Virus record (IMG/VR): IMGVR_UViG_3300045971_000277
Coordinates: 37,897 to 101,896 of that record
Direction: 5' to 3' (one strand)
DNA from: a virus
Length of the DNA: 64,000 nucleotides
The position numbers and the translations under genes were made by a program. The notes under the pieces are model-generated. The model saw nothing but the letters and a program-made list of their open reading frames with translations. It did no database searches and had not been told where the DNA came from. Below are positions 54,682 to 63,000 of the stretch, in pieces. Every line of letters starts with the position of its first letter. Within the stretch, counting starts at the first letter, position 1.

Positions 54682-56764
54682 TGCTGGTCTCTATCCTCGT
54701 GATGTGTTGGTTTTTAACTGCGGTCCATATTTGGTTATACGAAATGTGGTCGCGGATAAACGGGCTATGGGTGATAACAAAAATGGTGCCCCAGTTAGAC
54801 GCCTTGATGGATTCGATGAATCTGAGGGCAGACGCGGACGAGGCTTCGTCGAACATCCCGAAAATTTCATCCAATGCTAGCATGTTAGTGCCGCCGCCCT
54901 GCTGTACCGCTAGCTGGTTGAATGCACGGATAATGGCGAGTACGATCTGCTGGCGTTCGGCCCCGCTATATAGGGCAAGCTCGACTTCGTCCTTGGGCCC
55001 CTCGCGGACGAAGATCTGGATCTCCGCCACGATGTCGTCGTCGGTTTTTGCGTTTGCCCGCTCTTTCCATGGGCTAAACCAGACCTGGACTTGGCCATCC
55101 GTGAGGATCCTGATGTTGTCTGCGATTAAGTCGTTCAGCTTGGCAATGATGCTGCCGAACTTATATGCCTTGATGCCCTTATCGCCCATCCCCTTAATAA
55201 CGGCTGCAAGAACGGCGACGCGGGCTTCGGCCTCGCTCAGCTTCTCTTTACCATCTGCGATGGACTTGACCAGCTGAACCCGCCTTGCCGCGACTTCTTC
55301 GTGCCGGTCTAATATATCGACGAGGCGCGCGATTTCTGCGTTTATGCTGACACAGCCGCTGTCTAGTTTATGTGCGTCTTCGCGACAACTTTGGATACTG
55401 GCTTCGGTCGTCTTTATTACATTGGCCAGCCGCGTAATTTCGGATGAAAACCCGGCCGCTTCAGACGCTAAGCTACCAATCGTCAGCTGTACGTTATATT
55501 GCTTAGTTCTAATTTCACTGAAGGCTTCATCGCGGAGCCGCGTCGTCTCGGCCTCATCCTTGGCCCACTGCTCAGTTAATTCTAACGTAATGTTATCGAC
55601 GTCGTTCTTATATACTTCAATCTCTGCCTCTAAGCGGGCCTGATAGTCCAGACTCGTGGCGGCCGACACATGTGACCCGCACCGATCACACTGGTCGCCG
55701 CCCCCTGGCTTTTCTACTAACTTGTGGGCCGCCTGATTCCACATCCATCTGACGCGCTCTAGATTATCGCGGATCTCTTTGGTCCGGTCGACTTTCGGGA
55801 CCGTTGACGGTGCGGCCAGACTAGCATCAAGTCGCTGTAGCTCGTACTTAGCCTCTAGTATCTTTACATTGACGGCGTAGGCAGATCCGTTAAGTTTATT
55901 TAGGTCAGCCTTCGCGCCAGCTAAGTCTGCACTGGCCGTATCAATATAGTCTTTGATCCCAGATGACCACGACCGATTCGTCTCAAGTTGCTCACTTAGC
56001 TGCATCACGCGCAGGCTGTGTTGGCCAGCCTCGTCTTCGGTGATCGCAGGTGGTGTCGCATTCAGTACGGCTTCTGCACCCTCAACGCCAGTCTTGTGTA
56101 TGCGAGCCGACGTCTCAGCCAGCGCGAATCTGGTGCGAGCCTCGACGCAGCACCGGTCCCAAACCGACATGTCGGTCAATTCGGTGATGAGTTGCATACG
56201 GTCTTTATTCTTGCCACTAATGAAGGCCAGACCGCGCTGTTGTGCCAGATATGACGTCGCCAGGAACTGGTCGTACGACATACCCAGTATGGCCAGGACC
56301 CGCTTGCGTGTGTCTAGCGTCTTGGTCCCACGTAGGTCGGTCCACTTGGCGTGGACTAGCTCTTCAAAGTATAAGTCGGTTCCGTCGAGCCGGTCGCCGT
56401 TTTCATGAATCGCACACGGTAGCGTCTCGGTCGCCTTATCCGGATACTCGCCCTTCCACCCACGTGTCATCGTCACCCGATATTCGCGCTGGTCTTGCAG
56501 GCGGAATCGGACTTGGGCCCAGCATCCACGCGACCATACTGAGTTGACGATGTCGGTGTCGCCCCGGCCCGTTGGGTTCTCGCCAAACAGTATATGCGTT
56601 ATGCTATTGATCAACGACGTCTTGCCAGCCCCGTTAGCCGTTGGTGGGGTCCGGTCGTTATTGATGCCATGAATGACGACGACGCCTTGCTGGTCCAACG
56701 ACAGAGTCTGAACAAGCCCGTTACTAAACAAGCCTGTTGCGTTACAACTCAATAATGTCAGCAT
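54653..56764 (-). CDS. Rad50/SbcC-like (gp46) recombination ATPase
   Basis: The 703-residue product has all landmarks of the SMC-type nuclease ATPase: Walker A NGAGKTS (44-50), a QQRGLAFISGK region after the first lobe, and coiled coils on both sides of a CDRC zinc hook (359-362). The signature YSGAERQQ (599-606), Walker B MLALDEIF (628-635) and an H-loop ITHSPF (about 664-669) follow. With the Mre11-like partner two genes upstream it would process DNA ends for recombination-dependent replication, as T4 gp46/gp47. The start directly follows the stop of the small gene between them. Confidence 0.9.
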   Translation of the reverse strand: MLTLLSCNATGLFSNGLVQTLSLDQQGVVVIHGINNDRTPPTANGAGKTSLINSITHILFGENPTGRGDTDIVNSVWSRGCWAQVRFRLQDQREYRVTMTRGWKGEYPDKATETLPCAIHENGDRLDGTDLYFEELVHAKWTDLRGTKTLDTRKRVLAILGMSYDQFLATSYLAQQRGLAFISGKNKDRMQLITELTDMSVWDRCCVEARTRFALAETSARIHKTGVEGAEAVLNATPPAITEDEAGQHSLRVMQLSEQLETNRSWSSGIKDYIDTASADLAGAKADLNKLNGSAYAVNVKILEAKYELQRLDASLAAPSTVPKVDRTKEIRDNLERVRWMWNQAAHKLVEKPGGGDQCDRCGSHVSAATSLDYQARLEAEIEVYKNDVDNITLELTEQWAKDEAETTRLRDEAFSEIRTKQYNVQLTIGSLASEAAGFSSEITRLANVIKTTEASIQSCREDAHKLDSGCVSINAEIARLVDILDRHEEVAARRVQLVKSIADGKEKLSEAEARVAVLAAVIKGMGDKGIKAYKFGSIIAKLNDLIADNIRILTDGQVQVWFSPWKERANAKTDDDIVAEIQIFVREGPKDEVELALYSGAERQQIVLAIIRAFNQLAVQQGGGTNMLALDEIFGMFDEASSASALRFIESIKASNWGTIFVITHSPFIRDHISYNQIWTAVKNQHITRIETSNVRTDRSVI

Positions 56765-57010
56765 TTACGCCTTTGCTATTATATCGAGCATTTCAGCCGA
56801 AAGGGTAATCTCACCATTATCGACTAGTATCTGTACTATGGGTGGCCAGATTATGACATCGTCGTCAGCGAATGTTTCGATGATCTCCATCATGATTTCG
56901 CCGTCGTCTTCTAGAATCTTATTGTCGAGCCACCGGCTAATCGCATCCATGTATTGCGGGGCAATGCCCACGATCTCTTCTACATTATGCAGTTCTAGCG
57001 GGCGTCCCAT
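56765..57010 (-). CDS. Small acidic protein between the nuclease subunits
   Basis: The 81-residue product is acidic (ILEDDGEIMMEIIETFADDDV) and helical. It overlaps the upstream Mre11-like gene by 26 bases and ends directly before the Rad50-like gene, so it is translationally coupled to both. T4-like phages also carry tiny ORFs between 47 and 46 (for example 46.1-type). No family was recognised; an accessory to the nuclease complex is a guess. Confidence 0.5.
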   Translation of the reverse strand: MGRPLELHNVEEIVGIAPQYMDAISRWLDNKILEDDGEIMMEIIETFADDDVIIWPPIVQILVDNGEITLSAEMLDIIAKA

Positions 57011-58124
57011 TTTCTATCGTATTTATAATATCTTCGCCTTCACGCATTAATGCATCTGGATCAATGTCGGGCAGCTTGCCTGAGCTTACAAACACCTTCC
57101 AATCTTCCATCGGCGTCTTCGTCGCTTTCAACTCAGGTATCAACTCTTTAACGGCCGTGTATGGCTCCGTGATGATCTTAAGCGAACGCGCCCCCGTCTG
57201 TTCTCTAAGTGACCGCTCTAAGGTTGAAACCTTACTTATTGAACATAATTGGGCGGCGTCTCCTCTTAGTATTATCCTAACAATATGACCTTCTAGGGCG
57301 CTGCCATTCTTACGTACCACATCAGATTCAACCTGCTTGAACGAGCGGTCGGCTCCAACGTTGTCGTCTAGTTCGATAAATCGCGGGGCTCCGCTATCGA
57401 TATACTGGACCATCATCGAAGTAGCTTTGTGCGCCGTGTTTATCTCGATATACATAAAGCCACGAGCTTGATCGCGATCACCCCAATTGTGCTGGAGCGC
57501 CGCACCAATATAGTGGGCTTCGACGTTACGCGTCGGCAGTTTCTGCCGCACGTGGTTGTCGCCGCCCAAGACTAGCTGGAAGTCACTTGAATCCAGTACA
57601 GATAGATCAAACCCGTGTAGAGCTTTCTGACCGTTTTGCTGGAGCGAGCCCAGCGCCATATCGTGGAACATACAGAGGTTGAACGTATTACGATGCACCT
57701 GTGGCCTAAACTTGTGTCCGGCCGGGACCGCCGTGATAGTCAGGTTTGATCCGACTCGATAATCGCGGGCCTCGTCCATGATGACGAGGTTTGACTGCAT
57801 GTCGCGGTCCCAAATCTTTACGTGATTGAGGTTGTGCTGACTATGCATTCCTTTAGATTCTCTGTCATGATTTCCGACGAGTGCCGCGACCATTGCATGG
57901 TCAGCTTTACGTGCCAATGCCGCGTCCCGGATAGCTCGTAGGCCACTGTCGGGGTTCTTGTCGGCGAACCAATCGCCCCCAAACAGCCAACAATGTACGT
58001 CCCGCTCGATCCCGATCTGTAACGATAGCTCGTCGACACGCTGAATGTCCTCTAGCGTTAGTCCGTTATTATACCGGTCGTAATGAATGTCGCTATAGGC
58101 CAAAAGCCTCAGGGTCTCTTCCAT
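56985..58124 (-). CDS. Mre11/SbcD-like (gp47) nuclease
   Basis: The 379-residue product is a metallophosphoesterase. Its motifs in order are SDIHYD (11-16), LFGGDWF (48-53), GNHD (84-87), MFHDM (152-156) and GGDNH (187-191), giving the two-metal site residues D12, H14, D51, N85, H154, H191. The C-terminal 170 residues would contain the capping and Rad50-binding region. It is the exonuclease/endonuclease partner of the Rad50-like protein. The start overlaps the ThyX stop by 16 bases. Confidence 0.88.
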   Translation of the reverse strand: MEETLRLLAYSDIHYDRYNNGLTLEDIQRVDELSLQIGIERDVHCWLFGGDWFADKNPDSGLRAIRDAALARKADHAMVAALVGNHDRESKGMHSQHNLNHVKIWDRDMQSNLVIMDEARDYRVGSNLTITAVPAGHKFRPQVHRNTFNLCMFHDMALGSLQQNGQKALHGFDLSVLDSSDFQLVLGGDNHVRQKLPTRNVEAHYIGAALQHNWGDRDQARGFMYIEINTAHKATSMMVQYIDSGAPRFIELDDNVGADRSFKQVESDVVRKNGSALEGHIVRIILRGDAAQLCSISKVSTLERSLREQTGARSLKIITEPYTAVKELIPELKATKTPMEDWKVFVSSGKLPDIDPDALMREGEDIINTIENGTPARTA

Positions 58125-58969
58125 ACAGCCTCGTTCGGCAGCATTTTGCGATACTGGACCCAGCCACGGAAGTTGCCACGGAAGCCGTGGTCGTAGGACG
58201 CGACGGCTTGGTGCTCAAACGGGCTCATGTGACCACCCGACAGAAGCGAATCATGCATCGCGATGTCCTTGTCACGGTTTGCATTCTCGTCGCCGTGAGT
58301 CACATATGACACGCGAGCACAGCGGGCCACAGAACAGCAGATTGCATCTTTAAACCAAAGCGACCCGAATTCGACATCTTCGGGAATGGCCGACCAGTCG
58401 ATACTGGCACGTTCGTCGGCTGTTATGTACGGCATGTGCCAGTCGCCCGGATGGAGCGTAACGGGCACGCTGTCGCGCATTGCGTATTTCATCTGGTGCG
58501 CCAGCACCTGGATTTCAGGCTGGGCCGCTTCGTCGCACCGTAGGTTAAAGAAGTTATCAAACTCTGTTGCCGTTATAACGACGCTAATGTGGGCCCATGG
58601 CTCCAAGATACGGTTCACGGTCTGCTTGTGTAAACCTAAGGCGACTAGCGCATTGGCGCTTTCAATTGCTCTGTCGCGAGCATTCAACCACAGAGTGCAG
58701 GCGTCTGCCTTACTGGCTGTGTCGATCTCCTCCTTTGCTGCCATTCCACGCTGATTCTTGCCCCAATATGACGGAATCGCGGGATCATTTCGGATCCGTT
58801 CGATCATCTTCTCAATCGGTATCGCACGCGACGATGCGGCATTCCGGCTGAACACGCGGTGCGTGAGTACCTCACTATGTATAAATCTAGGATATTCCAA
58901 TTCGAACGTTGTCAGCCGCGTTTTATTCAGCGTGTTGACCGAATCACAGATTATCTTAGCCGTTATCAT
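58109..58969 (-). CDS. thyX: ThyX-like flavin-dependent thymidylate synthase
   Basis: ATG 58969 was chosen (286 residues); a TTG at 58990 would add seven. The substrate/FAD motif reads THRVFSRNAASSRAIP (about residues 36-51), matching the ThyX signature RHRxxSxNxxSxR except that the first Arg is Thr. This is seen in a divergent ThyX family common in phages. Later conserved segments include EPWAHISVVITATEFDNFFNLRC and LSGGHMSPFEHQA near the end. The enzyme would methylate dUMP to dTMP with methylene-THF and NAD(P)H for phage DNA synthesis. It overlaps both neighbours. Confidence 0.85.
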   Translation of the reverse strand: MITAKIICDSVNTLNKTRLTTFELEYPRFIHSEVLTHRVFSRNAASSRAIPIEKMIERIRNDPAIPSYWGKNQRGMAAKEEIDTASKADACTLWLNARDRAIESANALVALGLHKQTVNRILEPWAHISVVITATEFDNFFNLRCDEAAQPEIQVLAHQMKYAMRDSVPVTLHPGDWHMPYITADERASIDWSAIPEDVEFGSLWFKDAICCSVARCARVSYVTHGDENANRDKDIAMHDSLLSGGHMSPFEHQAVASYDHGFRGNFRGWVQYRKMLPNEAVWKRP

Positions 58970-59165
58970 TTGTATATGTCCACATGCCAAGTGGGTCGAT
59001 CTTTAGTATCTTGCAGGCGTCTTTACATATTTGGCAGCCACAAGCCACGCCTAGTGGCCATTTTCTAACAACTACGTCTTTATCGTTAAGCCCAATGCGA
59101 GTTTCAAAATTATGCTGGTTTACTATACGATGTAGTAGTTGTTCCGCCCTACTCGTCTTCCGCAT
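58956..59165 (-). CDS. Small cysteine-motif protein
   Basis: The 69-residue product has a C-x-C-x2-C-x3-C cluster (C42, C44, C47, C51) in CGCQICKDACKILK, suggesting metal binding, with a basic N-terminus. It overlaps both neighbours (17 bases upstream, 14 downstream). The frame is fixed by tight coupling in the operon. Function unknown. Confidence 0.5.
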   Translation of the reverse strand: MRKTSRAEQLLHRIVNQHNFETRIGLNDKDVVVRKWPLGVACGCQICKDACKILKIDPLGMWTYTNDNG

Positions 59166-59328
59166 TCATGCGCTCCAAATCTTCATTGGCCGCGATAAGC
59201 GACATCTCGATCGAACTTGAGATTTCCTCTAGGAAGTCTATGTAGTCTTCGACTGGGGCCTTGATGCCAGCCGAGTCTTCCAGCAGTTCATTGATCTCGT
59301 CTAAAATGCCCTTGTATGCCTTGTTCAC
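59149..59328 (-). CDS. Small acidic helical protein
   Basis: The GTG start at 59328 overlaps the upstream stop as GTGA, with GGAG eight bases upstream; the longer frame to 59448 would run through the neighbour. The 59-residue product is helical and acidic (ILDEINELLEDSA, YIDFLEEISSSIEMSLIAANEDLERM). No family was recognised. Confidence 0.55.
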   Translation of the reverse strand: MNKAYKGILDEINELLEDSAGIKAPVEDYIDFLEEISSSIEMSLIAANEDLERMNAEDE

Positions 59329-59531
59329 GGTATCATCTCCGTACCCTTGGGCAGCGTTACCATGTTGTCGCAGCGGGGGCACTCTAAGTCGACCGTGCCT
59401 TCCTGATCGCGACGGACGTAGTAGTACTCCTGCAGACAAACCGTGCACTGCTTCGGTGTCTTACGCAGATAAATGGAACGGTCCTTCTCTTCCAGCGCCC
59501 CAACCGCATTCGAACGACGGCCTTCACTCAT
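59325..59531 (-). CDS. Small zinc-ribbon protein
   Basis: The 68-residue product follows an AAGGAG site. A CxxC pair CTVC (about residues 29-32) and CPRC (about 51-54) form a zinc ribbon with aromatic EYYYVRRDQEG between them. It may bind nucleic acid or act as a transcription accessory. It is coupled to the next gene by a GTGA overlap. Confidence 0.6.
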   Translation of the reverse strand: MSEGRRSNAVGALEEKDRSIYLRKTPKQCTVCLQEYYYVRRDQEGTVDLECPRCDNMVTLPKGTEMIP

Positions 59532-59540
59532 GATGGCTCC

Positions 59541-59681
59541 TTAGGTGTGTAGCAGAAATAAAGCGTAGCGATATAGAATGATGCAGCAGACAATAGACAA
59601 GCCGAGCATCATGGCAGAAATCCCAACCAGTATAACCTTATATGCCACATCCTCAAGCGTTATGTCGGTCAGTTTGAGCAT
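59541..59681 (-). CDS. Tiny membrane protein (46 residues)
   Basis: Reading the minus strand from ATG 59681 gives 46 codons and TAA at 59541-59543, with AAAGG upstream. The product has one strong TM segment (VILVGISAMMLGLSIVCCIIL). It starts inside the preceding gene (overlap 59669-59681) and its stop supplies part of the ribosome binding site of the next gene. Tight packing in the operon supports it as a real gene. Function unknown. Confidence 0.5.
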   Translation of the reverse strand: MLKLTDITLEDVAYKVILVGISAMMLGLSIVCCIILYRYALFLLHT

Positions 59682-59800
59682 GTAATGCCTTTAATGATTT
59701 GATATAGGCTAGTAACGCCAGCGATCAATGCTAGCATGATCAGAGCCCCAGCCGACATCGCGATTAAAATGTCTGGCAGTTCACGGATGTACTTATTCAT
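59669..59800 (-). CDS. Tiny membrane protein (43 residues)
   Basis: ATG 59800 overlaps the upstream stop by 8 bases and is preceded by GCGGAG. The 43-residue product has one TM helix (ILIAMSAGALIMLALIAGVTSL) after a short charged N-terminus. It overlaps the next tiny membrane gene by 13 bases. The pair may act together at the inner membrane. No family was recognised. Confidence 0.5.
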   Translation of the reverse strand: MNKYIRELPDILIAMSAGALIMLALIAGVTSLYQIIKGITCSN

Positions 59801-60056
59801 CACTATACTCCGCGCTCTTGTACTGTTTCACGATTTCACGATACTGGCGATTATTCTCTAGGTGCTTTAGCAGCGTCGCCACCGTAGTCGCGCTCTGGTT
59901 GACGCGGGCGTAGACCTCATCTGCCAATGCATTGAGTAGCGGGTCCTGTATTAGTTTTACCCGATCAACCAACCAGTTACACGTATCAAGCAGTGCCACG
60001 TTCTGCCGTAAACGGCGCACCATATCAATTAAATCTGCTTCTGAAATATTACTCAT
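59793..60056 (-). CDS. Small helical protein, unknown
   Basis: The 87-residue product shares one base with the polymerase stop (TAATG). It is fully helical (DLIDMVRRLRQNVALLDT, PLLNALADEVYARVN, TVATLLKHLENNRQYREIVKQY). It is translationally coupled to the polymerase; a replication accessory is conceivable but nothing in the sequence shows it. Confidence 0.5.
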   Translation of the reverse strand: MSNISEADLIDMVRRLRQNVALLDTCNWLVDRVKLIQDPLLNALADEVYARVNQSATTVATLLKHLENNRQYREIVKQYKSAEYSDE

Positions 60057-63000
60057 TAGGCCGCCAGTAGAAGCTTGAAGTTTTCCATGCCGCGTAATGG
60101 ATCAAGGATCGTGGGAGTGGCATTGAATACCTGCTTTAGGTTCGTTACCACACCATATCCGGGAATGTTGACGGATTCTGACACCTGCAGGTTAAGTATT
60201 TTCGCAATCGCCTGCGCCTTTTCGGCTGTATCGGTAATAAACCCACGCACGGGAAGCCCGCCTTGCACCGTGAACACGCTCTTGACTTTGACTTCCATCA
60301 CACCGGGCCGGAAGTCTGTGATTTCAGTCGTGCCCCTCAATACCGCGATGCCGTGTTCCTGTAAACTGGGCCAGATAGCTGATGCCGTAGGACTCCACAC
60401 GCGCACCGACATGCCGCTGAACTGGTCTTGTATGTGAAGGACTAAGTAGGGGTCGCCCTTCTTCGTTGTCTTCATCTCCTTCTTTGTCAGGAGTCCGATG
60501 ACAACACACCCGTGCTCTTCATCCATTTCCTGCACCTGCGACGGTGTTATTACTGGGGCATCCGCGTGTAGCATGCCGAAGTATTTCATATAAGTCGCAA
60601 TGGGGTGGCCGGAGACGTAGAAGTTTAGTGTTTCACGTTCGAATGCCGAGATTTCGATCTTGTCCCACTCCTGATTCGTAATGGTTTCTGCCGCCTTCGC
60701 CATTACCTTAAATTCAAAGTCTTCGATCGCTACCTTCTTCTTTGCCTTCGCCACCTTCTGTATAATTTCAACGATGGCGGCCTTGTCGCGGTTCGTCAGG
60801 TTCTCGTCAAACTTAAACGATCCAGCCTTGACGAGGTTATCAATGACGGTCTTGGTGACTGACTTAATCAGATATGTGCTTGGTAGCTGCGGGCTCTTTT
60901 CGTAATCCCATTCTGGCAGCTTGTGCTTCTTGAATAGCGGATGCGTGGTCGGAATCGGCTCCAGCTGCGATACGCGGCGCACGAAGTCTATATAGCTCGC
61001 ATACGGCCCGCCGCGTTCGCGTTCCCACAGGATCGCCATGAGGGCTTCGATGCCGGTCGAGCGCACCGAATACAAACCCATGTAGATAACTTTGCCATCG
61101 GTCGAGAACTCTGGGCCGGACACGTTGATGTCTGGCGGGCGGATTTCAAATCCCTTCTGCATGATGCTACGTAGGAGCACGGCCAGCTTGTCATTCTTGC
61201 CCGTATTAGCATTCAGCAGAGCCGCGTAATACTCAAGCGGATAGTGGGCCTCCAAATAGGCCGTCACGTATGAAATCCGTGAATACCCGCAGTTGTGGAC
61301 GACGAACCCGTTTGCGATGAAATTTGGGTCCTGTTCCATCGTAAGGTCGAATACATGTTCGGACCGACCAAGATCTTCGACCGAATCTACTGCAGCATCA
61401 TATATTACTGGAATGTTCCAATTACTTATTATTCCACTATGATCCTCGACGTCCTGTGCACTGAGTGCAATATTATCTTCAAAACCGACCATACCAACGT
61501 TCGTCGTTTCTGCGATGGCTGCCGAAGCAGAACTGACATCAAGCCGGTTACGTGCATCGATTGTGGCGTCACCATTACGGTCGGGAAATGGGATGGAAAA
61601 CATCTTTGCATTTTGTGCATGCGCAAGGCCGACCCGTACTACGTCCATCGCGAGTTGATTGAGCGGCTTCATCGAGATGGGCACAGTAATTCTGCCATCA
61701 TAAAGCTGGTCCGATTCAGTGCAACCCCAGCTTCCCTCACCCGACACCTGCGCGAATGGGGGCTTAGCGGCAATCGTGTCTATGCCATTACCCCAAACGT
61801 CGCCGCTGCGATCGTTGAGATTGTTGACAGCGGCATTACGTCCCAACTGGCCATCGCCAAACGACTGAATGAGCGTGGCATTGTTATCAATCCGCGTAGT
61901 ATTTTTAAGTTCCTTCGTCGCGGGCGTGGGGGCAGAACGCTTATCGACGCTAAGATCGCACGAAGTAAGATGGGCGTTGAGTTCAGAACTGCGCTGTTCA
62001 GTCGTGATAGAGACAAGTGTGTTTTCTGTGCCTCCGCCGATAGACTCTCTTTGCACCACATCATCCCATTCGATATTTGTGGTCACCATGAAGCATGGAA
62101 TCTCGTTGCGGTGTGCCGACGCTGCCATACTGAGGTCGAGATCGGCCGACGTAGCCCTGTACTTAACATGTTTCAAAAGCTGCCCACTGCAAAACTGCGT
62201 AGTGTCTTTATAAAGTTTTTCGGCGGTCATGTGAGAGTGGTCGGGTGTGCAAACAAGGCTATCGCCACCAGCATTGACTCGGACCACGGGACGGACGCCT
62301 TGGTCCAAAACCTTAACGACACGATTCTTGAACAACTCACCAGTTGTCTCTCTGACTGACCAAACGTGTTCGCCTTCACGAACCTCCACGATCGGGACCA
62401 AACCACGGTCGCATGTTGCTACTAGGGCTCCCCGTTCCGTGCATGCGTGACCACGGTTCCAGCCGTATCGGGCGAAACCGGCGAGGCGACCGGCGAGCCA
62501 GTCCATCCACTCCTGCGTGTGCCCGTTCTTGATACCACCCGCGATTAGCTTGCCCTGTGCAATGGCAAACTTGGCTGCATCCTTCTTACCGATGGCGGCG
62601 CGATACTCATCAGCCTCAGTATCATTAAACCCGGCGATAATCTTCGACATCTCACTGATCTGCTCTTGGTAAATCGGCAGACCGAATGAGTCGCTCAGGA
62701 TTTCCTTGAGCGAAGGATGCCACTGGTCCACGTCCTGCTGTCCATGGCGCCGCTTGATGTACGTATCAGCGATAGAGTCGCCTTCGCCAATCTTCTTGCC
62801 GTCCTTGTCTAGCAGGACTTCTGGCTTCATCGGTCCCGGTCGATACAGGGCGTTGAGCGCCATCAGTAGTTCGAAGTTGACTGGCTTAAGCTGCTTAGCC
62901 ATACTGCGCATGCCTTCCGAGTCATATTGGAAGACCGAGACGAACTCGCCGCTGCAGACCAACTCATGTGCCTTCTTGTCGTCGAACGGAATCGCGTGGG

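Noticed and set aside
54657-55277. Plus-strand open frame opposite the Rad50-like gene (and one at 54031-54549 opposite the chaperone)
   Set aside because: No recognisable motif, unlike the HNH frame opposite the intein. Composition is that of a shadow of the real gene.
61869-62213. Additional plus-strand open frame within the intein region in another register
   Set aside because: It has no motif and overlaps the HNH frame, which carries the complete zinc-finger and nuclease signatures.
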